Source of the DNA: Ectothiorhodospiraceae bacterium 2226
GTDB taxonomy: Bacteria > Pseudomonadota > Gammaproteobacteria > GCA-013348725
Direction of reading: 5' to 3'
Length of the DNA stretch: 64,000 bases
NCBI GenBank assembly: GCA_013348725.1
Contig: CP054689.1
Location: 174,501-238,500 of the forward strand
In this document: piece by piece, positions 1 to 8,963 of the stretch
Layout of the letters: each line of letters starts with the position of its first letter
Position numbering within the stretch: the stretch's first letter is position 1
Made by a program: the position numbers and the translations under genes
Notes under the pieces: model-generated
What the model saw: the letters and a program-made list of their open reading frames with translations, nothing else
Databases searched by the model: none
Told to the model about the DNA's origin: nothing

Positions 1-107
1 TTGCGCTCCAGCACCAGCCTCTCCACCAGGCGACCCCCGATCGCGCCGGTCCCGCCGGTCACGAACACGCGCGCGCCGTGTAGAGCTTGTTGCTTCGCTT
101 CCACCAT
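1..107 (-). CDS. NAD-dependent epimerase/dehydratase, N-terminal fragment
   Basis: Only the first 35 codons lie in the window; the gene runs off the left edge. The fragment carries a classical Rossmann dinucleotide-binding glycine motif (VTGGTGAIGG near residues 16-25), as in extended short-chain dehydrogenase sugar epimerases/dehydratases. The ATG at 107 has a GGAGG ribosome site about 8 nt upstream and starts 4 nt after the stop of the Gfo/Idh/MocA gene, so it belongs to the same minus-strand glycan operon. The substrate cannot be told from this piece. A nucleotide-sugar role is inferred from the neighbours. Confidence 0.75.
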   Translation of the reverse strand, partial: MVEAKQQALHGARVFVTGGTGAIGGRLVERLVLER

Positions 108-111
108 GTGT

Positions 112-1164
112 TCAGCCTCCCACCTGCGCCAAGCGGCACTCGTGGGCCCCTGGCGGATGCGCCTCCTGCGGGAACAACCAGGGGAGATCCAGCGGCTGAC
201 GCCGCCGCTGGCAGGCCTCATATAGCCGCGCGGTACGCACGCCCTCACGCCCCGGCGTCAGGGGATCGCTCCCCGAGCGCACAGCGCCAATGAAATCGTC
301 GAACTGGCGAAGCATCACCTCTCGCATATCATGATCGCCCCGCGCTCCTTCCATCACCGGACCCTCGAGGCTCAACTCGCTTCCGAGCACGCGCAGGCGC
401 AGCGGGCTGTTGAAACTCACCCCGACCTCCAGCTCGCCGCGCTCGCCCTGGATGCGCCAGGTATTACGCAGGTTGCGGGTGTGACTGAACTCCGCCGTGC
501 CGCGAATGCCCTCCCCCAGGGTCAGGTGCAGTTCGCAGTCGGCCTCGACCCCGCCTACTGCGTCGTCGTAGTAAGCGACCTCGGAGAAGTCGCCCATCCA
601 CCAGAGCGCCAGATCCAGCGCGTGTATGCCCATGCCGGTCAGCGCGCCGCCCCCGGTCTCCGGACGAAATGCGCTACCGTCGAGCACCGGCCACCCGAAC
701 TGCGCCCCCTGCCGCACATCGAAGCGCGTGATCCTGCCAAGCAATCCGCTCTCGAGCACGTGCTTGACCATGCGCGAGTTGCGATAGAAGCGGCACTGAA
801 AGCCGACGGCGAGCACGCGCTCGGCCGCCTGCGCGGCCTCTGACATGCGCTCGGCCTCGGCGCTGCTGAGCGCCATGGGCTTCTCCACGAGCACATGCAC
901 ACCGGCCTGGAGGAGATCGATGCTGGCGGGAGCGTGCAGGAAATGCGGCAGCGCAACCACCGCGGCATCCGCGTGCTGCTCAACGTCCCTCCAATCGGTG
1001 AGCACCGTCGGCACGCCAAACCGCTCCGCGAGCGCCTTGGCGCGCACCGGATCACGATCGACGAGCGCGGTGACTTCCACACCCGCATGACGCACCGCCG
1101 CCGGCAGGTGGAAGAGCTCCGCCACCGCGCCGCACCCCACTACTGCCAGTCGTAGCCGTTCCAT
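112..1164 (-). CDS. Gfo/Idh/MocA family oxidoreductase
   Basis: A 350-residue NAD(P)-dependent oxidoreductase. The N-terminal Rossmann fold begins with VVGCGAVAE (residues 8-16), and the family EKP motif is at residues 94-96, its Lys being the usual catalytic lysine. A C-terminal alpha/beta domain follows, with GIHALDLALWW around 175-190. Members oxidise or reduce sugars, inositols or nucleotide-sugar intermediates. Here the gene sits between a Wzt-type ATPase and an NAD-dependent epimerase in a polysaccharide cluster, so a role in building or modifying a sugar nucleotide is the reasonable inference. The exact substrate is unknown. The ATG at 1164 aligns well with the family N-terminus. Confidence 0.9.
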   Translation of the reverse strand: MERLRLAVVGCGAVAELFHLPAAVRHAGVEVTALVDRDPVRAKALAERFGVPTVLTDWRDVEQHADAAVVALPHFLHAPASIDLLQAGVHVLVEKPMALSSAEAERMSEAAQAAERVLAVGFQCRFYRNSRMVKHVLESGLLGRITRFDVRQGAQFGWPVLDGSAFRPETGGGALTGMGIHALDLALWWMGDFSEVAYYDDAVGGVEADCELHLTLGEGIRGTAEFSHTRNLRNTWRIQGERGELEVGVSFNSPLRLRVLGSELSLEGPVMEGARGDHDMREVMLRQFDDFIGAVRSGSDPLTPGREGVRTARLYEACQRRRQPLDLPWLFPQEAHPPGAHECRLAQVGG

Positions 1165-1227
1165 GGCCGTACCCCTCGTGTTCTTACTCGTTCTCGAATA
1201 GGCGTCTTCTTATCGGCGCCGCGCGAC

Positions 1228-2589
1228 TCAGTCCTCGCTGCCCGCCACCCGCCGCAGCGGCAGCTCCTCGCTCGGCGTGTAGCGCGTTGTCCACTTCAGC
1301 ATGGGTCGCATGACACCCTTCATGTCGCCGGTCCACTCCCCACGAGCCGAATCGCCATCAATGCTGTCAATCACCTGGAAGGCGGTGACTTCCCGCTCAT
1401 GGAACACCTTCACCACGGGGTCCAAAGTCACCACCGCGACGTTGATGAACACGGTCCCCTCGGCCAGGAGGTTGCCGGGAATGAGTGCGGAGCTGACGTA
1501 ACGCCCCGCGGGACGCGGACGGCCCCGCCAGGCGGGATCGACGTCATGGGCAGAGAAGAGCTGAATGCCGTCGGCATTGAAGAAGTGAAAGTTCGGCAGT
1601 ACGTGATGCCCCGACTCGTGCAGCTCGTACTCCATCTCCACCGTGATCGGACGCCGGATATCCACGCTCCCCGCGATCTGACCGCTCTCGTCGCGGATAC
1701 GCACCGCGCGAAGATGACCGAGGTCGCTGCCTGGCGCCTCGTTCTCGGCCCACTCACGCACCGCCATCGTGCCCATACCGGCGTTCACGTAGCGGCTGAT
1801 GACCTCACCGGTCGGCCCGTCGTGCAGCAGGCGCCCCTGATCGAGCATGATCACGCGGCTGCACAGGCGGCTGACGGCGGGCACGTTGTGAGACACGAAC
1901 AGGACGGTGCGCCCCTCCTGCCCCACCTCCTGCATCTTGTTCAGGCATTTGCGTTGGAACGCGGCGTCGCCCACGGCGAGCACCTCGTCGATAATCAGGA
2001 TTTCGGGCTCGAGATGAGCAGCGACCGCGAAGGCCAGGCGCACCTTCATACCCGAGGAGTAGCGCTTGACCGGCGTATCGAGGAAGCGGTCGATGGCAGC
2101 GAAGGCGGCAATCTCGTCGAACTTCCGGTCCACCTCGCGCTTGGTCATGCCCAGAATGGTGCCGTTGAGATAGACGTTCTCGCGGCCGGTCAGCTCGGGA
2201 TGGAACCCGGTGCCGACCTCGAGCAGACTAGAGATGCGTCCGCGGATCTCCAACTCACCGAGTGTCGGCGGCGTGATGCGCGACAGGATCTTTAGCAGCG
2301 TTGACTTGCCGGCGCCGTTGCGCCCGATGATACCCACCACCTCGCCTTGATCCACGTCAAAGGACACGTCTCGTAGCGACCACAGGATGTCGTTCCGCCC
2401 ACCCTCGTCCGCCGCCATATCCACGTCATCGAAGCGATAGAGCGAACGATACTTCCGGTAGTTCTTCAGCGGGCTGCGCAAGAAGTCGATGGCCGCCGCC
2501 CCCAGGCTCTCGTTCATTTGGTCCCGAGTGCCGATGCGGTACAGCTTGCTGACCCCCCTAACTTGTATAGCTCGTTGCATAGCGTCCAT
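1228..2589 (-). CDS. wzt: Polysaccharide ABC transporter ATP-binding protein with C-terminal Wzt-like domain
   Basis: A 453-residue ATPase of the polysaccharide/teichoic-acid exporter class. It has the Walker A GRNGAGKST (89-97), signature YSSGM (177-181), Walker B ILIIDE (197-202) and the switch His at 234. About 165 residues follow the nucleotide-binding domain and resemble the carbohydrate-recognition domain of Wzt proteins that sense the finished, terminally modified glycan. It would power export of a lipid-linked polymer across the inner membrane with the Wzm-like permease at 3340-4182. An internal ATG three codons in is an alternative start. Unusually, about 750 bp separate it from the permease gene. 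Confidence 0.92.
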   Translation of the reverse strand: MDAMQRAIQVRGVSKLYRIGTRDQMNESLGAAAIDFLRSPLKNYRKYRSLYRFDDVDMAADEGGRNDILWSLRDVSFDVDQGEVVGIIGRNGAGKSTLLKILSRITPPTLGELEIRGRISSLLEVGTGFHPELTGRENVYLNGTILGMTKREVDRKFDEIAAFAAIDRFLDTPVKRYSSGMKVRLAFAVAAHLEPEILIIDEVLAVGDAAFQRKCLNKMQEVGQEGRTVLFVSHNVPAVSRLCSRVIMLDQGRLLHDGPTGEVISRYVNAGMGTMAVREWAENEAPGSDLGHLRAVRIRDESGQIAGSVDIRRPITVEMEYELHESGHHVLPNFHFFNADGIQLFSAHDVDPAWRGRPRPAGRYVSSALIPGNLLAEGTVFINVAVVTLDPVVKVFHEREVTAFQVIDSIDGDSARGEWTGDMKGVMRPMLKWTTRYTPSEELPLRRVAGSED

Positions 2590-2958
2590 GCGTGCTTTTT
2601 CTCTTGCTCTGGTTTGGTTTGGCGCGATATCTTCAGTTCGTGCTACATGTCACGGTAACCTTAGGCCGCGCGTGCCCACCCTGCCAGCCGATATCCTCAA
2701 ATTCCGCCGATTCCGCTCGCTTGGCGAGGCCGGTTTGCACCGGGCGCCCCTCCGACGGCAACGCGCAGTGCCTGAGTGAGCGTACGCCCCCCTCAGTGCC
2801 CAGCTAACCAGCTCGGTGAACCGCCCCTGCGAGACCGACAGCGCGCCGGCCCGCGTACACGAGCGGCGGCGCATCCCGTATGGACCCGGCACCCCAACCT
2901 CGCTGGAGCGAGCCCGCGCCAGCCGGGCCTCTCATGAGTTGCAGGGATTCTGCCATCG

Positions 2959-3015
2959 CGCCGCCACCCCGCATCCTCCCTCATCTCATCATCGGCGAGG
3001 CGCGGGGTGGCGGCG
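2959..3015. repeat. 14-bp perfect inverted repeat
   Basis: CGCCGCCACCCCGC at 2959-2972 is the exact reverse complement of 3002-3015, separated by 29 nt. It lies in the middle of the gene-free interval downstream of wzm. There is no T-tract, so it is not an obvious terminator. Confidence 0.7.
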
Positions 3016-3260
3016 TTGCGGCAAGGGATGATGATGGGGATATGCAGGGCGGCGGCGTGCAAAGGCACACACCTGCGGCGAGTCTGGATACACGAGGCCC
3101 CGCGGGCGAGCTGCGCGTCGTTCCTGCGCGTCTAGCGCCAAGGCGTCCTCCGACCACGTGCATCCCTCCAAGACCCGTGCAATTGGAAGGAGACCGATGG
3201 CCCGAGACCGCCGCGGGGACCCCGTTTGGCCTTCACGGTTTATGCCCCGTCCCTCCGACG

Positions 3261-3298
3261 CCTGATGAAGGAGCGCCGGCCGTCCCGGCCGAATCAGG
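3261..3298. repeat. Nested inverted repeat downstream of wzm
   Basis: Outer arms CCTGAT (3261-3266) and ATCAGG (3293-3298) enclose inner arms CGGCCG (3277-3282) and CGGCCG (3286-3291). The hairpin lies 42 nt past the wzm stop in the direction of transcription. It could weaken transcription into wzt or protect the mRNA end. There is no U-tract. Confidence 0.5.
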
Positions 3299-3339
3299 CT
3301 GGACCCCGCGGGTCGGGCACCTCTAAGTCAAGCCGGCGT

Positions 3340-4182
3340 CTAGATCACGTCGACGAACACGCGCTCCATGCGTTTGAAGTACAGCACGCCGCTCAGGAAG
3401 ATGATCGTCGCGGTCACCAGACCCGGCAGGATGTACTCCCACGGAATGGCCGTGCCGAGCAACGCGGCGCGGAAGCCCTCGATCACGCCGACCAGCGGAT
3501 TCAGCGAGTAGAAGAAACGTGCGGTGTCGCTGAGGGCGGCGGCCGAATACACGATCGGGGCGCTGTACATCAGCATGCGGATGCCGAACTGCATCGCGAA
3601 CTTCACGTCACGGAAGCGAATTGCCAAGGCCGACAGCCACATGCCCACGCCGGCCGGGACCATGATCATCATCAGAATGAACAGCGGCAGCCAAAGCAGG
3701 TTGGTGGTGAGCGGCACCTGGTAGTACAGCATGACCGCGCCCAGCACCAGCAAGGAAATGGCGAAATCGACCAGCTTCGACAGCAGCGGCGTAATCGGGA
3801 AGATCACGCGCGGGAAATAGACCTTGCCCAGGATGTTCTTCTCCGTCACCAGGCTCTGGCTGGACGCGGTCATGGCATTTGACATGTACGTCCACGGGAT
3901 AATCGCCACCGTGGCAAACAGGAAGTACGGAATGCCCTCCGAGGGCACCTTCGCGACATTGCCGAACACCACGGTAAATATCACGATCTGGATCAGCGGT
4001 TGAAGAATCGCCCAGGAGAAGCCGAGCACGGTCTGGGCGTACAGCACCTTGATGTCGCGCCAAACCAGGAAATAGAACAGATCCCGGTACTCGCGCAGTT
4101 CCTTGAAGTCGATAAGCTGCCATCCGGCTGGTGGCTTAATTACCGTAACCGGCGCTTCTGCAGGCGTCGTTTGATTGCTCAT
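3340..4182 (-). CDS. wzm: Polysaccharide ABC transporter permease (Wzm-like, ABC-2 family)
   Basis: A 280-residue inner-membrane protein with about six hydrophobic segments. It matches the O-antigen/capsule exporter permease pattern: an N-terminal cytoplasmic amphipathic segment (residues about 25-45, including REYRDLFYFLVWRDIK), then ABC-2 membrane helices, and a late segment around NPLVGVIEGFR. It would form the channel for a lipid-linked polysaccharide, driven by the ATPase at 1228-2589. It lies in the same orientation as the rfbF, rmlC-like and SAF-oxidoreductase genes upstream, with short gaps, consistent with one operon. Confidence 0.93.
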   Translation of the reverse strand: MSNQTTPAEAPVTVIKPPAGWQLIDFKELREYRDLFYFLVWRDIKVLYAQTVLGFSWAILQPLIQIVIFTVVFGNVAKVPSEGIPYFLFATVAIIPWTYMSNAMTASSQSLVTEKNILGKVYFPRVIFPITPLLSKLVDFAISLLVLGAVMLYYQVPLTTNLLWLPLFILMMIMVPAGVGMWLSALAIRFRDVKFAMQFGIRMLMYSAPIVYSAAALSDTARFFYSLNPLVGVIEGFRAALLGTAIPWEYILPGLVTATIIFLSGVLYFKRMERVFVDVI

Positions 4183-4234
4183 TGTCGTCCCTGATCAATG
4201 TGTAGGAGTGGGTGACCGGACAATCCCGACCCGG

Positions 4235-5557
4235 TCATCCGGCGATGGCGGCGAGCGGCGCCCCGGGTTGGAAACGCGCGTCCTGCTCGGCGCGCAGCCG
4301 GTCGCACAGCCGGTCGGCCGGCAACTCGATATCGGCGTACGTCAGCACGTCATCGCGGCCGATATCGCGCCGCAGCCGACATCCCTCGGCAAGCCCGATC
4401 GGCAACAGGTTCTCGCGCTGCGCCACCTCGGCGTTCTCGCACTGCCCGTACACCGTATACTGCCCGATACCGTCTAGCGTCTCGCCCGCGCGCAGGTCAC
4501 GTTTGGCGGTCGCCACCACGTCTACCATCGGCGCCCCGAGAGGAGCGATGGTCGCGTCGTTGAACAGTACAGCGCGCGCCAGCGTGTTCGGCACTTCGAA
4601 GTGGCACAAGTGGTAAGGTCGATAGAACAGGTACAGCGGGCCCTCGCCCAGCTTGTACAGGTTCAGGTAGTGGCGCTGCTGCGGGTGGGCATGCGTTCCC
4701 AGCACGAACACGCCCGGACCGGGTTCCGCGCCGACCACGTAATCGACGATGCCCGGCCCCTCGAGCAGGCCGTCCAGCGGATAACGGTCCACCACCTCCT
4801 TGAGCGGCGTGCCCGGCTCCACCGTCGGGCCGAGCATGCCGCGGCGCGCCACGCGCATGCCGGTCGCATTGGCGACGAGGGCCTGCTCGAACGAGATCTT
4901 GGTGCCGTCGGCGAACGAGGTCACCATCTTCGCGTTCTGGCCCCAACGGCGCGCGAACTCCTGCTGCGTGGTCGGGGTCCGATAGGGATCCTGCAAGCCC
5001 TTGATATTGCCGCAAAGCACGGGCTTGACGCCGATGCCCTTCACGAAACGGTACAGGTTCATCTCCACGCCGGGCTGGTCGCCGTCCACGTTGGTGATGG
5101 TCACCCCCGCGCGGTCCGCGTAGTACTTGAGGATCGGCCCCAGCGTGCCGTCCAGCTCGGCGTTCATCAGCGCCACGTGCTTGCCGTGTTCCAGGGCGGT
5201 GAGCACCACGCGCGCGGCATACTCGACGGTGCCGGTCACCTCCAGCAGGACGTCCACGCCCTCCGCCTGCGCGAGCAGCAGCGGGTCTACGGTAACGGCC
5301 GGGTGACCCCGCCGGATCGCGTCCTCCAGGGCACTCAGATTGTCCACCACCCGGGGGGCATCGACGCCCGCCTCGCGGTAGGCGCGCGTCGCGCCGTCCA
5401 AATGCCGGTTCGCGACCGCCACCAGTTTCATGCCCGGCACCACGCCGAGCAACTGCAGAGCGACGCCCCGTGCCATAAAGCCGGCACCCACCATCGCGAC
5501 CCGGATCGGGCGTCCCTGCGCCTCGCGCTCCTGCAACGCCTTGTCGACGATAATCAT
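4235..5557 (-). CDS. NAD(P)-dependent oxidoreductase with C-terminal SAF domain
   Basis: A 440-residue protein. Residues about 19-32 form a Rossmann motif (VAMVGAGFMARGVA) like homoserine dehydrogenase and Gfo/Idh proteins. The C-terminal region (about 345-420, around RDLRAGETLDGIG) is an SAF fold like those in antifreeze proteins and sialic-acid synthases. I chose the ATG at 5557, which has a purine-rich ribosome site; the frame stays open further upstream but without family similarity. Proteins of this layout recur in nucleotide-sugar clusters, especially beside rfbF and RmlC-like genes, but their reaction is not established as far as I know. A role in making a branched or modified CDP-sugar is inference. 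Confidence 0.85.
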   Translation of the reverse strand: MIIVDKALQEREAQGRPIRVAMVGAGFMARGVALQLLGVVPGMKLVAVANRHLDGATRAYREAGVDAPRVVDNLSALEDAIRRGHPAVTVDPLLLAQAEGVDVLLEVTGTVEYAARVVLTALEHGKHVALMNAELDGTLGPILKYYADRAGVTITNVDGDQPGVEMNLYRFVKGIGVKPVLCGNIKGLQDPYRTPTTQQEFARRWGQNAKMVTSFADGTKISFEQALVANATGMRVARRGMLGPTVEPGTPLKEVVDRYPLDGLLEGPGIVDYVVGAEPGPGVFVLGTHAHPQQRHYLNLYKLGEGPLYLFYRPYHLCHFEVPNTLARAVLFNDATIAPLGAPMVDVVATAKRDLRAGETLDGIGQYTVYGQCENAEVAQRENLLPIGLAEGCRLRRDIGRDDVLTYADIELPADRLCDRLRAEQDARFQPGAPLAAIAG

Positions 5558-5664
5558 TCTCAAGTCCCCCCTTCCTAATAGAAGCTCCCTCGTCCCCAAC
5601 CAAGCGTAGACGAGGCGCTCCCCCCCGCAAGCGCGTCCCTGCGCGCTGCGGGGCCTGTCCCGAG

Positions 5665-6219
5665 CTAACCGCCGGCGGCCGAGCGATTGGCGAGCGTGTA
5701 GGGCACCCAACCGGCATCCTTTTCGGAGATGACGCTGACCTCCAGCGGCCACTCAACGGCGAACGCCGGATCCTGATAGTGGATACCCCGCTCCGAGTTG
5801 GGCGTAAAGAACTCGGAAACCTGGTAGGCCACCTCGGTGTCGTCCTGCAGAGTCTGATAGCCGTGGGCAAAGCCCTCGGGCACGTACAGCATGTGGCTGT
5901 TCTCGGCCGTCAGATCCACGCCGAACCACTGCCGGAAAGTGGGCGAATCCTCACGCAAATCGATGATGACGTCATAGATCGCGCCGCGCGTGCAGCGGAC
6001 CAGCTTGGTCTCCTCGTAAGGTGCTATCTGGTAGTGCATGCCGCGCAGAGTGCCGCGCGTGGCGTTGTACGAAATGTTCGCCTGCACCAGGCGCGCCACC
6101 AGCCCCTTCTCCTCCATCTCGCGCTGACACCAGGTACGGGCGAAAAAGCCTCGTTTATCGCTGAGCTTCTCGGGCTTGATCAGCCAAGCATCTTTGAGCG
6201 TGGTCGGTTCGAAGATCAT
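5665..6219 (-). CDS. dTDP-4-dehydrorhamnose 3,5-epimerase family protein (RmlC-like)
   Basis: A 184-residue cupin-fold sugar epimerase. It keeps the family landmarks RGFFARTW (residues about 23-30), LRGMHYQ with the catalytic His (about 58-64) and YVPEGFAHGYQTL (about 116-128). RmlC enzymes epimerise C3 and/or C5 of a 4-keto-6-deoxy nucleotide sugar. Because the upstream gene makes CDP-glucose and no rmlA, rmlB or rmlD is seen here, the substrate is more likely a CDP-4-keto-6-deoxyhexose than dTDP-linked. That is inference. It lies between rfbF and the SAF-domain oxidoreductase in the same orientation. Confidence 0.88.
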   Translation of the reverse strand: MIFEPTTLKDAWLIKPEKLSDKRGFFARTWCQREMEEKGLVARLVQANISYNATRGTLRGMHYQIAPYEETKLVRCTRGAIYDVIIDLREDSPTFRQWFGVDLTAENSHMLYVPEGFAHGYQTLQDDTEVAYQVSEFFTPNSERGIHYQDPAFAVEWPLEVSVISEKDAGWVPYTLANRSAAGG

Positions 6220-6290
6220 GCCGTCCTCAGAACAAGTTGATCCGCGCAGGCCCCGATCACGGGGCGCTCATGAAGGAGCATGGGCGCGCC

Positions 6291-7064
6291 TCACCAGACC
6301 TTCCAGGGCGCCTGCCCACTACGCCACAACTCCTCCAGCACGTGCTTGTCGCGCAGGGTGTCCATGGGCTGCCAGAAGCCTTCGTGCCGATAGGCGCTCA
6401 GGCCGCCCTCCTCGGCTAGCCGCTCCAACGGCTCGCGCTCCCAGACCGTTTGATCGCCCTCGATGTAGTCGAGCACCTTCGGCTCCACCACGAAGAAGCC
6501 GCCGTTGACCCAAGCCCCGTCGCCCTGCGGCTTCTCCTTGAAGGAGGCGATGCGATCCTCACCCTTGCCGATACTGAAGGCGCCGAATCGGCCGGGCGGC
6601 TGTACCGCGGTGAGTGTGGCCGTGGCGCCGTTACGGCGGTGATGATCCACCAGGCGACCGATGTCGACGTTGCTGACCCCGTCGCCGTAGGTGAGGCAGA
6701 AGGTCTCCCCTTCTAGATAGTGGCGTACCCGCTTGAGGCGGCCGGCCGTCATGGTGCCTTCGCCGGTATCGACGATGGTCACCCGCCACGGCTCCGCCCC
6801 GTTCTGCAGCACGTCCATTCGGTTCTTCTTGATGTCGAAGGTGACATCCGACACATGCAGAAAATAGTTGGCGAAGTACTCCTTGATCGCGTACGCCTTG
6901 TAGCCGGCGCAGATCAGGAAGTCGTTGATTCCGTGGGCGCTGTAAATCTTCATGATGTGCCACAGGATCGGACGGCCGCCGATCTCGACCATCGGCTTCG
7001 GCCGGATCGTGCTTTCTTCGCTAATGCGCGTCCCGTAGCCGCCTGCCAGAATGACAGCTTGCAT
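6291..7064 (-). CDS. rfbF: Glucose-1-phosphate cytidylyltransferase
   Basis: A 257-residue nucleotidyltransferase that makes CDP-glucose from CTP and glucose-1-phosphate, the first step of CDP-3,6-dideoxyhexose and related pathways. It starts [18 protein letters not shown], the nucleotide-binding signature. [15 protein letters not shown] follows, and the metal/sugar motifs ([22 protein letters not shown]) are intact. The ATG at 7064 has a strong AGGAGGGGAGG site; an upstream extension is possible but would be longer than the family. No CDP-glucose 4,6-dehydratase (rfbG) is visible; the epimerase cut off at position 1 could be it. Confidence 0.95.
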   Translation of the reverse strand: MQAVILAGGYGTRISEESTIRPKPMVEIGGRPILWHIMKIYSAHGINDFLICAGYKAYAIKEYFANYFLHVSDVTFDIKKNRMDVLQNGAEPWRVTIVDTGEGTMTAGRLKRVRHYLEGETFCLTYGDGVSNVDIGRLVDHHRRNGATATLTAVQPPGRFGAFSIGKGEDRIASFKEKPQGDGAWVNGGFFVVEPKVLDYIEGDQTVWEREPLERLAEEGGLSAYRHEGFWQPMDTLRDKHVLEELWRSGQAPWKVW

Positions 7065-7276
7065 ACTCCCTCCCCTCCTTGGATTACAGCGTTCCCTGGG
7101 CACCGCCATGGACAACGCGCGCGTAGCGCGCGGACCACGTCACCCTCGGCACCTATTGTGCTTCTACCTTAGTTCACGGCCCGCTCCCGCGCGCGCCGCG
7201 CCAGCCGCCCGGGGGAAGCCTTGAGCCGGCGGCGGATGCTCTGAAGCTTTCGAAGCTCTCTGCAGGAATTGCTTCC

Positions 7277-8134
7277 TCAATTGAGCGGCGCCGGCGCGGC
7301 GGGCGGGCTCGCCCCCGGGCGGCCGAAGATCCCGCCGGTCGAACGATCCCGCACCACGCGGCAAACCAGTTCCGCATCAATGCGCTCGCGCTCCTCGGCA
7401 TAGCCGAACACCAGCGCTGCGTCGCACAGCACATTGACCAGACGGGGCACGCCGCGGGCATAGTAGTGCACCGCCGCGCAGGCGCGCGTGTCGAACAGGT
7501 CCGGCGAGCCGCCGGCAATGGATACGCGGTGCTGGATGTAGCCCCATGTCTCTTCGACGTCCATGGCGCCCAGGTAGTAGTCCACCGCCACCCGCTGCGC
7601 GAATTGCTGCAGCTGCGGGAGCCCAAGGGTGTCCTTAAGCCCCGGCTGACCGATCAGAATCAGCTGCAGCAGCTGATCCTTGTCGGCGTTGATGTTGGAC
7701 AGCATGCGCAACTCCTCGAGCGCCTCGGGGCTCAGGTTCTGCGCTTCGTCGATGATCAGCACCGTGCGCCGGTTCTGCGTGTACTCCTCGATCATGAACT
7801 CCGCAAAGGCATGGAATAGCTCCACCTTGTCCTTGCCGCGGTAATCCAGATTGAATGCCAGCAGGATCCACTGCATGACCTCGCTGAACGGCCCGTGCGT
7901 GTTCGATACCAGGCCGATGGTCACGTCCTGATCGACGTCCTTGAGCAGTTGGCGCACCAGAGTCGTCTTACCCGCCCCGATCTCGCCCACCACCACGGTG
8001 AAGCCGGCTTGATTGATCAGGCCGTACTGCAGCATGGTGAGCGCCATCCGATGCTTCTTCGTCAGGTACAGAAACCCAGGGTCGGGAAGCAGCGAAAAGG
8101 GCTTTTCTTCAAAGTTGTAGAACTCCTCGTACAT
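7277..8134 (-). CDS. ExeA/GspA-like AAA ATPase of an exopolysaccharide locus
   Basis: A 285-residue P-loop ATPase with Walker A GEIGAGKTT (50-58) and Walker B VLIIDEAQNL (125-134), in the ExeA/GspA group. It resembles the ATPase associated with XrtA/PEP-CTERM exopolysaccharide loci. It begins with the family hallmark MYEEFYNFEEKPFSLLPDP and ends in a Pro/Ala-rich tail. The ATG at 8134 overlaps nothing and follows the BY-kinase stop (8157) by 22 nt, so it is the last gene of the minus-strand exopolysaccharide operon. Its role is probably energising or coordinating polymer assembly. No exosortase lies in the window. Confidence 0.9.
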   Translation of the reverse strand: MYEEFYNFEEKPFSLLPDPGFLYLTKKHRMALTMLQYGLINQAGFTVVVGEIGAGKTTLVRQLLKDVDQDVTIGLVSNTHGPFSEVMQWILLAFNLDYRGKDKVELFHAFAEFMIEEYTQNRRTVLIIDEAQNLSPEALEELRMLSNINADKDQLLQLILIGQPGLKDTLGLPQLQQFAQRVAVDYYLGAMDVEETWGYIQHRVSIAGGSPDLFDTRACAAVHYYARGVPRLVNVLCDAALVFGYAEERERIDAELVCRVVRDRSTGGIFGRPGASPPAAPAPLN

Positions 8135-8156
8135 CGTTGTGCGCCCCCGCGCCGGC

Positions 8157-8948
8157 TCAGTAGTACCCGTAGCCGGTATCTTCATCCACCGACTTGTTCA
8201 AGACCGTGCCGATCAACTCCACGCCCTGGAGCAGGGTCTGGATCTGTTCCAGATCCTTGAGCGGCGTGCTCCCTTCCTCGACCACCAACAGCATCGCATC
8301 GATATAGGGTGCAAACGCCACCACGTCGTCGCCCGCCAGGATGGGCGGCAGATCGAACAGAACCAGACGGTTCGGGTAGCGCGAGCGCAGCTCGTCCACC
8401 AACTGCAGCATCCGCGGCGAGGCTAGCAGCTCCGACGAACTGTGCTGTGGCGCACTGCCCGGCATCAACACCAGCCGGGAGATGCCCGGATGCACCAGGG
8501 TGTCCTCGACGGGCGTCCCGTGCATCAAGTGATCGGCCAGCCCCTTATCGCGCGGCAGCCGGAAGCGTGCGTGCAGCGCCGGGCGGCGCAGGTCCGCATC
8601 CACCAGCAGCACCGTCTGCTGCTGCTCCATCGCAAGGCTGATCGCCAGATTGATCGCGGTCAGGGTCTTACCCTCGTGCGGACGGGCACTGGTAATACCC
8701 AGCGTCTTCCAGCCGTTCTGGCGCATACGCTGCGAGATGCGCGTGCGCAGCACCTTGTATGGCTGCAGCGCCTCGGAGCTGTTGCCGCAGAGGATGCGGT
8801 TGGCCTCGAGCACCTCGCGCGGGACCCGCACCACGCGCGTATGGGTGTACTCGATGGGCGTCGTCGTGAGTGCACGCCGCCGCGCCTCACCGCTGCTCTG
8901 CTGGCGCTGCGCGCGGGCGCGCTCGACCGCTTGTACCAGATTCTCCAT
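8157..8948 (-). CDS. CpsD/CapB-type tyrosine autokinase (BY-kinase)
   Basis: A 263-residue cytoplasmic kinase. The degenerate Walker A SARPHEGKTL (87-96) and Walker A' VLLVDAD (113-119) are those of bacterial tyrosine kinases. The C-terminus ends GYGYY (Tyr 260, 262, 263), a short Tyr cluster as used for autophosphorylation. There is no membrane segment, so the partner activator is the Wzz/GumC-like protein encoded 15 nt upstream (8964-10673), as in two-protein Wzc systems. It should control chain length or assembly of the exopolysaccharide by phosphorylation cycles. Confidence 0.93.
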   Translation of the reverse strand: MENLVQAVERARAQRQQSSGEARRRALTTTPIEYTHTRVVRVPREVLEANRILCGNSSEALQPYKVLRTRISQRMRQNGWKTLGITSARPHEGKTLTAINLAISLAMEQQQTVLLVDADLRRPALHARFRLPRDKGLADHLMHGTPVEDTLVHPGISRLVLMPGSAPQHSSSELLASPRMLQLVDELRSRYPNRLVLFDLPPILAGDDVVAFAPYIDAMLLVVEEGSTPLKDLEQIQTLLQGVELIGTVLNKSVDEDTGYGYY

Positions 8949-8963
8949 CCGTAGCTCTCCTTG

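Larger units (their letters stand above)
2590..3339. other. Long gene-free interval between wzm- and wzt-like genes
   Basis: No frame here looks like a protein: open stretches on both strands are rich in Pro, Arg and Cys and show no family resemblance. Two inverted repeats stand out (2959-3015 and 3261-3298). wzm and wzt are normally adjacent, so this may be the remains of a lost gene, an insertion scar, or a transcribed regulatory region. I see no transposase fragment or clear promoter. Confidence 0.6.

Noticed and set aside
2880-3326. A 148-codon plus-strand frame in the wzm-wzt gap
   Set aside because: Pro/Arg/Ala-rich translation without similarity or ribosome site, in a region with no codon-position bias visible by eye.
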